NCBI GenBank assembly: GCA_964624795.1
Contig: CAZUZS010000063.1
Coordinates: 1 to 30,402, forward strand
DNA length: 30,402 nt
Source: CAZUZS01 sp964624795
GTDB lineage: Bacteria; Calditrichota; Calditrichia; RBG-13-44-9
Direction of reading: 5' to 3'
A program made the translations under genes and the position numbers. How positions within the stretch are numbered: position 1 is the first letter of the stretch; every line of letters starts with the position of its first letter. Below, one piece after another: positions 25,734 through 30,402 of this stretch. The notes below the pieces were generated by a model that was given only the letters and a program-made list of their open reading frames with translations, was not told the DNA's origin and did no database searches.

Positions 25734-26663
25734 TTATCGGCCGGACGCCTTTTCCGGAACCTTTGAATCAAACTTTTGCATCAATCCCGCGACACTGGCC
25801 TGCGTCTGAAAATTGTACGATTCCAGTACCTTACCAATGGGGCCAAATCGAAATTCTGACAGCAAATTCCTGAGACGAAGTTCCGTGATTTCCAGGTTTG
25901 TGTAATGACGAAACTTTGAGATAAGGTTCAATCTCACTTTCGGCAGGTCATGATCCAACTCCCATGGTTGAAAATAAATATTGGCCGGCTCGCCCATTCT
26001 ATTCAATTTCTGGATTCCCTTCCTGATTACCCAAAAAGGAAATAACCGTAAATATCCGCCTCCCGCGAACGGCAAGTTCCGACCAAACAGGCTAATCGTA
26101 GAGGGCGGAAATTCGATGAGCTTATTGCCGTTGTTGAAATTGAAACGAAAAGGAAATCGCGGTGCATTCGTCATTCCGTAAATATCATGCTTCACCGGGA
26201 AAATGCTCGAATCGCACACAATTCCCCTCTCAGACAATGCTTCCAGGGCCCACAGGCTGTTTTCCGTTATGGAATAGCTTGGCGCTCGATGGTAATAAAT
26301 CTTCTCATTCGTGATGCGCTCTAAAATCGATATGGACATATCCAGATCATTTTCAAATTCCTTCCTCGATATTTCATAAACCAGCTTGTGGGAATAACCA
26401 TAGCTGCCAATTTCGTGGCCGTGTTTTTTGATCGTCAATACAATTTCCGGATGTCGCTCCGCCAGCCAGCCCATTACGAAAAAAGTCCCCTTAACCTGAA
26501 ATTCGTCAAAAAGCTTCAGAATTTTGCACATGTTCGGAATGACCCTGAAATTCTGCGAGGCCCAGTTTTCCGAAATGGTCTCATTTCTCGCCATGGCAAC
26601 CTGGAACCAATCCTCAACATCTACCGTGATTGCGTTTAACACCTGTTTTTCACATCTATTCAT
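25734..26663 (-). CDS. Polysaccharide deacetylase, NodB fold with DUF3473-type C terminus
   Basis: A 309-residue protein of the deacetylase family linked to EPS loci with XrtA-type sorting. The N-terminal motif TVDVEDWF (13-20) carries the catalytic and metal aspartates, 'YHRAPSYSIT' (124-133) is NodB motif 3, and 'PANIYFQPWELDHDLP' (226-241) opens the DUF3473-like C terminus. The NodB motif 2, usually H-G-Y-x-H, reads Y88-G-Y-S-H92, so the first metal-binding His appears to be Tyr (codon TAT). It would remove acetyl groups from the polymer if the metal site is still competent. No sorting signal or exosortase is seen in the window. The stop codon of the preceding gene overlaps its AAGG site, so translation is likely coupled. 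Confidence 0.9.
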   Translation of the reverse strand: MNRCEKQVLNAITVDVEDWFQVAMARNETISENWASQNFRVIPNMCKILKLFDEFQVKGTFFVMGWLAERHPEIVLTIKKHGHEIGSYGYSHKLVYEISRKEFENDLDMSISILERITNEKIYYHRAPSYSITENSLWALEALSERGIVCDSSIFPVKHDIYGMTNAPRFPFRFNFNNGNKLIEFPPSTISLFGRNLPFAGGGYLRLFPFWVIRKGIQKLNRMGEPANIYFQPWELDHDLPKVRLNLISKFRHYTNLEITELRLRNLLSEFRFGPIGKVLESYNFQTQASVAGLMQKFDSKVPEKASGR

Positions 26664-26675
26664 ATAAAATTTACC

Positions 26676-27725
26676 TTAAGAGTTCATCTTGGGATCATTA
26701 ATAGCGTATTTACCTGAGGGCACAATTGCGCTCGAATCGATGCCAGTTTTCCCGGGCAGTTGCCCGTTTCCGTTGCGGTGATTCGCGGGTGATACAACCA
26801 CTTTGAGCGTAGACAATAATATCCGGATATCAAATAGCAAGCTCCGGTTCCCGATATAATACAAATCATAATCCAGCTTTTTCACAACGTCGCCAAGGTC
26901 TGAATCGTAGCCGCAGCTAATTTGCGCAAGTCCGGTTATTCCGGGTTTACAATCAAGTCTTTTTCGATAATATGGAATCTCCTTATTCAGGTCGCAGATG
27001 AATTCCAGTCGCTCGGGGCGAGGTCCAACCAGGCTCATTTCCCCCTTAAGTACGTTCACAAATTGCGGAATTTCGTCCAAATGAGAAGGTCGTAAAAATC
27101 TTCCTAACCGAGTCATCCTCGGATCGTCTGTTTTCGCCCATATCGGACCAGTGCTATCTTCGGCATTCTCCTTCATGCTGCGAAACTTGTAGACGTTAAA
27201 CGGCTTTCCCATCAAATTTTCCTCTCGCCGGTCGCTTTTTCGCCTTTCAAAAGGAACAGCAAGGTTTACCATTCTTCTATCGCCGCGCCGGCGATCCTGC
27301 CCGATTCTCCTTTGCCGAAAAATGGCTTTCCCTTTCGATTCCAATCGTATCAGCAAAGGCAACCAGAAAAAGAAACCGGATGACAATAAAATACCCAATA
27401 CCGCCCCGACGATGTCAAAGCTACGCTTGGCAAGCTGTGCCAAATAAGATGGCAGGATGGATCTTAGTTTTAAAATTTTCTTCGGAACAAAAAGAATAAC
27501 GAATAACACCATCGTCAGGAAAACTGGCGCAATCAGGAAATCGCGTATTAGATGATCCCAAATTTCCCTGCTTCGACGGTTTCTCTTTGCTCGCGATACA
27601 GCCTCCCTGTTAAAGAAATAATCTATCCTCAAAGTACCATCAGGGTGCAACCCATTTCCCCTAAGGCCATACTCAAACGGAAGTTGTGGAATAACGGACG
27701 GCTCCGCCTGTAATTGTATCGACAT
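26676..27725 (-). CDS. Initiating sugar-phosphate transferase (bacterial sugar transferase family)
   Basis: A 349-residue membrane protein that would transfer the first sugar-1-phosphate to undecaprenyl phosphate. Two hydrophobic segments (about 60-80 and 103-125) precede the catalytic domain, which carries 'VYKFRSM' (188-194), the conserved D217-E218 pair in 'HLDEIPQ' and 'GEMSLVGPRPER' (228-239). Between 'IGQ' and 'GKPFNVYKF' there is an Arg-rich insertion of about 30 residues (142-173) with DRRRGDRR and ERRKSDRR, longer than the short loop found in the usual enzymes. AAAGGGGG precedes ATG 27725 by five bases. It is cotranscribed with the deacetylase (12-base gap). Confidence 0.92.
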   Translation of the reverse strand: MSIQLQAEPSVIPQLPFEYGLRGNGLHPDGTLRIDYFFNREAVSRAKRNRRSREIWDHLIRDFLIAPVFLTMVLFVILFVPKKILKLRSILPSYLAQLAKRSFDIVGAVLGILLSSGFFFWLPLLIRLESKGKAIFRQRRIGQDRRRGDRRMVNLAVPFERRKSDRREENLMGKPFNVYKFRSMKENAEDSTGPIWAKTDDPRMTRLGRFLRPSHLDEIPQFVNVLKGEMSLVGPRPERLEFICDLNKEIPYYRKRLDCKPGITGLAQISCGYDSDLGDVVKKLDYDLYYIGNRSLLFDIRILLSTLKVVVSPANHRNGNGQLPGKTGIDSSAIVPSGKYAINDPKMNS

Positions 27726-27825
27726 ACGTTCCCCCTTTAATAATAATAAGTTAATTATTGTAAATGACGCAGAACTTCAATCGCCGGATATTATCAACTC
27801 CCATAAAAGTCTGACCAAATGTTGA

Positions 27826-27913
27826 CTGGCTGGTGTAAACGTGAGGTAAAATACTCATTATCATGATCGGACAGAGGTGATTGAGCCTGCTAGCCAGACG
27901 TTTAATCCGATCA
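27826..27913 (-). promoter_or_regulatory. Interleaved inverted repeats upstream of the initiating transferase gene
   Basis: Three perfect short inverted-repeat pairs share this 88-base stretch: CTGGCT (27826-27831) with AGCCAG (27892-27897), TAAACGT (27836-27842) with ACGTTTA (27898-27904), and TGATCGGA (27864-27871) with TCCGATCA (27906-27913). The halves occur in the same order on both sides, so the stems cross and cannot all form at once. This may be a switch-like leader or coincidence. The remaining 294-base gap (27726-28019) shows no gene. Confidence 0.3.
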
Positions 27914-28019
27914 GGCTAAATAAATAAGATGAACGCGGATGTGTTAGATTTCTGAGGATATATTCAATAGGACAAAATAGGTAAAAATGACCGGAAGATT
28001 TCCATGCAATTCCGTTTCG

Positions 28020-28550
28020 TTACTTTGCCGCACGAAGATAAAGAAGGTAAGCAGTTACGACAACTGAAACATCTCGGAAAATTGTAGCAACATTACGCCA
28101 TCTACCCCATTTATTCTTGGGTACCATCACTACATCACCGGGCTTTAGCACAGGCGGAGGCGAGATGTTTTCCTCTTTCAGATACTTATTGATATTATAC
28201 TTGACGATTCGTGGGCCATTCGCAAAACCGTTTCCAGCGGTCCTACCGACCAGCGAATCAGGCAGAATATGAGTTACTGTGACGTCGCCAAGATTCGAAA
28301 ACTCGGTTGGTCCGCCAGCCACAGATATAAGTTCAATAAGATTTGTTTTGTCCTGTACCCGATAGCTCCCCGGTTTTTGCACCTGGCCAATGATATATAC
28401 AATCATTTCTACTGTGTTATTTTCACCGGGCAGATACTTTCTGCTAACCTGAGCTATTCCGCTGCCGATATCACTCAATATCAAAAAGGCAAAAAGCATA
28501 ATGGAAAACCATTTATTCTGCCAAACTGAATTATCTTTTGCGACTTTCAT
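28020..28550 (-). CDS. SLBB-domain polysaccharide export protein (short, Wza-like)
   Basis: A 176-residue envelope protein with a signal/anchor segment (about 14-34) and an SLBB-type beta-grasp domain (about 50-145; 'YIIGQVQKPGSYRV', 'ISVAGGPTEFSNLGDV', 'KPGDVVMVPKNKW'). Wza proteins normally also have a Poly_export domain before the SLBB repeats; here it is absent, and a C-terminal hydrophobic segment (about 155-172) follows, as in many SLBB proteins from FCB bacteria. It probably links the Wzc-like protein to an outer-membrane pore. ATG 28550 has only a weak GGA site. It heads the EPS gene run, with a good promoter candidate upstream. Confidence 0.85.
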   Translation of the reverse strand: MKVAKDNSVWQNKWFSIMLFAFLILSDIGSGIAQVSRKYLPGENNTVEMIVYIIGQVQKPGSYRVQDKTNLIELISVAGGPTEFSNLGDVTVTHILPDSLVGRTAGNGFANGPRIVKYNINKYLKEENISPPPVLKPGDVVMVPKNKWGRWRNVATIFRDVSVVVTAYLLYLRAAK

Positions 28551-28662
28551 TTTTCCATTTCTGTTTTAATTATCAATTTGATGATATTCCTGAGATCTTA
28601 ATACATCGTATATTTCAACACGATTGCAAATACCTACTCAGCAAATCTGGTTATTAGTTATA

Positions 28663-28691
28663 ATTATAAGCTGACATCCCTATTTATACAA
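28663..28691 (-). promoter_or_regulatory. Sigma70-like promoter for the SLBB export gene
   Basis: On the - strand, TTGTAT (28686-28691) and TATAAT (28663-28668) are separated by exactly 17 bases, a good sigma70-type pair, giving a leader of roughly 105 bases before ATG 28550. This is a plausible main promoter of the EPS genes. FCB bacteria often use other promoter forms, so the call rests on consensus only. Confidence 0.5.
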
Positions 28692-28904
28692 GAACCTGAA
28701 AACATAAAACAAATTTACTTTTTTCGCCAAATATTTGACCAAGATCCTAGTCATTACAAGCCCCGCCGGGCACAGCTCCGCCACGTCAGTCACAATTAAC
28801 AATTTGAGATTACAGGTGCATTCGATAAATCAGGACAAACGGCGTGGTCTTCGAATCGTCAATTGTCCTTAGTTTATTGACCGAAGCACAAACTGTTAAT
28901 ACTG

Positions 28905-28922
28905 AGAAGCGTTGGAGCTTCT
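28905..28922 (-). terminator. Weak candidate terminator hairpin after the regulator gene
   Basis: AGAAGC and GCTTCT form a 6-bp stem with a 6-base loop, just after the stop codon of the AraC-type gene. No run of T residues follows in the direction of transcription, so it may be a Rho-dependent or decay-protecting structure. Confidence 0.25.
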
Positions 28923-28930
28923 ATCTATAT

Positions 28931-29680
28931 TTAATCTATGAGTTCTTTCGAATTATACTTCAAATATCTCCACGAACTCCCATGCCTGCTTTTAAATGAC
29001 CGGCTGAAAGTAGGCAAACTTCTGTAATTCAGAATTTGATATACCTCGCCGGGCTTAAGTTTTTTTTCAAACAAAAGTACAGATTCATAGTGTTGTAGCA
29101 TTCTTTGCTTAAATTGCCTGAAATTAATCCCGAGCAGCCTCCTGATCTCCGCTCGACAATGACTCTCCGATATATTCAGATATTGGGCGATTGAAGGTAT
29201 TGTAAAATTATCTAATGAATTGTTTTCAATAAACTTGATTATCTTTTGCGCCCTTGGCGTAAATCTTAGTTTATCATTGCATATCTTACTGAGTGGTACT
29301 CTCTGCCAATGATTCTTCCAGAGGTTGTTCAGATATTTTGCGAGATTGGCATGCTGATCATTGCCGATAATGCAGGAGTGTATTCCTGCTTCATAAATTT
29401 TTCCAAAGAGCCTATCCTCCAGGAAATGATTATAATACACAAATTCGATGAGAGGGCATAAAGTTCTAATATGTTCAACGACTGTAAGAGTAAGGCTGTT
29501 TATTGTGTCAAGCAACAATATAAACTGTATATTCTCTTCAGACAGACTTTTATTTATTTCAACCAACGAGATTAACGAAATATCTATAGTATGGACCGCC
29601 CATTCATTGAGCAGAGGCAAGCGCGTTGCCAGCCTCTTAATCTTCCGCTGATCTGTCCCCAAAATTAGCGCCTTAGGCAT
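28931..29680 (-). CDS. AraC-type regulator with degenerate receiver-like N-terminal domain
   Basis: A 249-residue DNA-binding protein. The N-terminal half (about 1-125) has alternating strands and helices like a response-regulator receiver, with 'FILLLD' (D58) at the usual phosphorylation position, but the acidic pair near the N terminus and the conserved Lys near 105 are not evident, so it may not be phosphorylated. The C-terminal half is an AraC-type double helix-turn-helix: about 145-190 ('FTIPSIAQYLNISESHCRAEIRRLL') and about 205-235 ('VYQILNYRSLPTFSRSFKSRHG'). ATG 29680 has GAGGA six bases upstream. Its position at the head of the EPS run suggests that it controls the locus (inference). 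Confidence 0.85.
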   Translation of the reverse strand: MPKALILGTDQRKIKRLATRLPLLNEWAVHTIDISLISLVEINKSLSEENIQFILLLDTINSLTLTVVEHIRTLCPLIEFVYYNHFLEDRLFGKIYEAGIHSCIIGNDQHANLAKYLNNLWKNHWQRVPLSKICNDKLRFTPRAQKIIKFIENNSLDNFTIPSIAQYLNISESHCRAEIRRLLGINFRQFKQRMLQHYESVLLFEKKLKPGEVYQILNYRSLPTFSRSFKSRHGSSWRYLKYNSKELID

Positions 29681-29994
29681 AAAAAATCCTCGGTTTAAAG
29701 GGAAGCCAGGAAAGGAAAACAGACAGAAATATCAAATATTATAAAGACCGACCTACAAGTTCGATATAATCATACAACAATTTTGTTATAAAAACAAACT
29801 AATTCAATCGCCAACTTTGCATAAGTGACGATTATTTTATGAAATCATGATTCTGGCGAAAGAATAAATAAAGGGCTAATTGGAAGCTAAAGTCTCTTTT
29901 CCTGTTTTCCGCACTTTCCGAAAAGCTGTTCTGGAACCCCTTATTTTATTGATAGTCTGTTTTGAATTTGGGTGTTGCAGGCGTAATTTTGGTC
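29681..29994. other. Intergenic region between regulator and IS remnant, 314 bases
   Basis: The gap has no gene that I can support. It holds the regulator's ribosome site and promoter candidate on the - strand and, to the right, presumably the left end of the IS1634-type element, whose terminal repeat I could not identify. Confidence 0.4.
29769..29797 (-). promoter_or_regulatory. Candidate promoter of the AraC-type regulator gene
   Basis: On the - strand TTGTTT (29792-29797) and TATGAT (29769-29774) are 17 bases apart. The spacer holds a short palindrome (AACAAAATTGTT), a possible autoregulatory operator. The evidence is consensus match only. Confidence 0.4.
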
Positions 29995-30396
29995 ATGTTT
30001 TTGCGCAAATTGAAAAATCGTTCAGGCAGCACCTCGGTCCAGATCATCTCAAAAGCGAGGAGAAAGTACAAGGTTGTTAAAACCATTGGATCATCATTCA
30101 GCCCACAGCAGGTTGAAAAATTATGGTATTGGGGCAAGCAGGAAATTGAACGGCAGAAAGCTTAATCTCCGCTTTTTATTTCTAAAACGGACAGCATCGT
30201 TGAGCAACTATTCGATACATTTGGCAATGCCAACATTCGCACCGTTGGCCCGGAGCTTATATTCGGGAAGATATACGACCGTATTGGCTTTAATGCTGTA
30301 CCGGAAGCGCTGTTTCGGCATCTGGTTATCGCCCGTTTAAGCTTTCCATTAAGTAAATTAAAGACGGTTGAGTTATACTGGACCCCTGTAAAGTGA
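29995..30396 (+). pseudogene. IS1634-family transposase, N-terminal remnant with in-frame stop
   Basis: The frame from ATG 29995 starts 'MFLRKLKNRSGSTSVQII' and continues 'KYKVVKTIGSS', the usual N terminus of IS1634-family transposases. A TAA at 30163-30165 interrupts it, and the same frame then resumes with 'VGPELIFGKIYDRIGF' and 'LFRHLVIARL', both strongly conserved in that family, up to 'SKLKTVEL'. Family proteins are about 500 residues or longer, so this is a dead fragment; the lesion is a nonsense codon, not a frameshift. After 'KTVE' similarity stops and the sequence turns into what looks like the end of another element. The gene is on the opposite strand to the EPS genes and marks the right edge of the locus. 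Confidence 0.8.
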
Positions 30397-30402
30397 GACA
30401 GA
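30369..30402. mobile_element. Possible IS3-type element terminus cutting the IS1634 remnant
   Basis: The last 34 bases (beginning TGAGTTATACTGGACCCC and ending GTGAGACAGA) resemble the terminal repeats of IS3-group elements, which often read TG...ACTGnnCCCC...AGACA. The transposase match breaks at the same place. The element itself would lie outside the window, so this is a pattern-based guess. Confidence 0.4.

Larger units (their letters stand above)
28551..28930. other. Intergenic region, 380 bases
   Basis: This gap between the regulator and the SLBB gene holds no reading frame I would call a gene. It contains the promoter candidate (28663-28691) and two hairpins: AGGACAA/TTGTCCT (28832-28838, 28863-28869) and AGAAGC/GCTTCT (28905-28910, 28917-28922). 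The second is nine bases beyond the regulator's stop codon and could end that transcript, though no T-tract follows it. Confidence 0.45.

Noticed and set aside
27726..28019. JUMPstart/ops-type sequence ahead of the EPS genes
   Set aside because: No match to the GGCGGTAGCGTG element was seen in this or the other intergenic regions.
29880..30340. Other + strand reading frames over the IS remnant (29880-30080 and 30074-30340)
   Set aside because: They are in other frames than the one showing conserved transposase motifs, and they have no similarity to known products.
1..30402. CRISPR arrays, tRNA and rRNA genes, phage attachment sites, replication origin
   Set aside because: No repeat-spacer pattern, no tRNA-like cloverleaf with a CCA-ready acceptor and no conserved rRNA stretch was seen.

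Overview
The window looks like a capsule or exopolysaccharide (EPS) locus from an uncultured bacterium of the Fibrobacteres-Chlorobi-Bacteroidetes (FCB) superphylum, most like candidate division KSB1 or Calditrichota-type genomes. Three things point there: C-terminal sorting domains with the 'YPNPFNP' signature, two proteins ending in a dockerin-like tail ('GDANNDGQ...DKN...VGRGTQLP'), and AT-leaning, intron-free dense coding with good Shine-Dalgarno sites. The taxonomic call is inference; there is no rRNA or tRNA gene in the window.

Layout. At the left edge a MntP-type manganese exporter is on the + strand. From 739 to 29680 every gene is on the - strand, so transcription runs right to left. 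In transcription order: an AraC-type regulator with a degenerate receiver-like domain; a short SLBB-domain export protein with a good sigma70-like promoter; an initiating sugar-phosphate transferase; a NodB-fold polysaccharide deacetylase; a Wzc-like copolymerase/tyrosine kinase; five secreted proteins (beta-helix protein, giant propeller/Calx-beta/DNRLRE/dockerin protein, cohesin-like protein, metallophosphoesterase-dockerin protein, second cohesin-like protein); a Wzy/ligase-type membrane protein; a sulfotransferase; a pyruvate kinase-ATP sulfurylase fusion; a TSUP-family transporter; a Wzx-like flippase; a three-domain kinase/nucleotidyltransferase-like/kinase protein; a GT4 glycosyltransferase; a formyltransferase; and a beta-helix-like lipoprotein. 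At the right edge is a dead IS1634-family transposase, apparently cut by the end of an IS3-type element.

How it may work together. The initiating transferase, GT4, Wzx, Wzy, Wzc and SLBB protein form a Wzx/Wzy-dependent assembly line. Deacetylase, formyltransferase and sulfotransferase would decorate the polymer; the ATP sulfurylase half of the fusion (and perhaps the TSUP transporter) would supply activated sulfate, which suggests a sulfated polysaccharide. The embedded secreted proteins are a second system: two consecutive [dockerin protein - cohesin-like protein] gene pairs, made by a tandem duplication of about 1.2 kb, where the cohesin-like and beta-helix proteins carry sorting domains and the dockerin proteins do not. 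This suggests a surface scaffold on which dockerin proteins are held near the polysaccharide.

The strongest candidates for something little described are the pyruvate kinase-ATP sulfurylase fusion beside a sulfotransferase, the paired cohesin-like/dockerin cassette, the 759-residue three-domain protein, and a nested inverted-repeat element (12336-12468) in the leader of the sulfotransferase gene.
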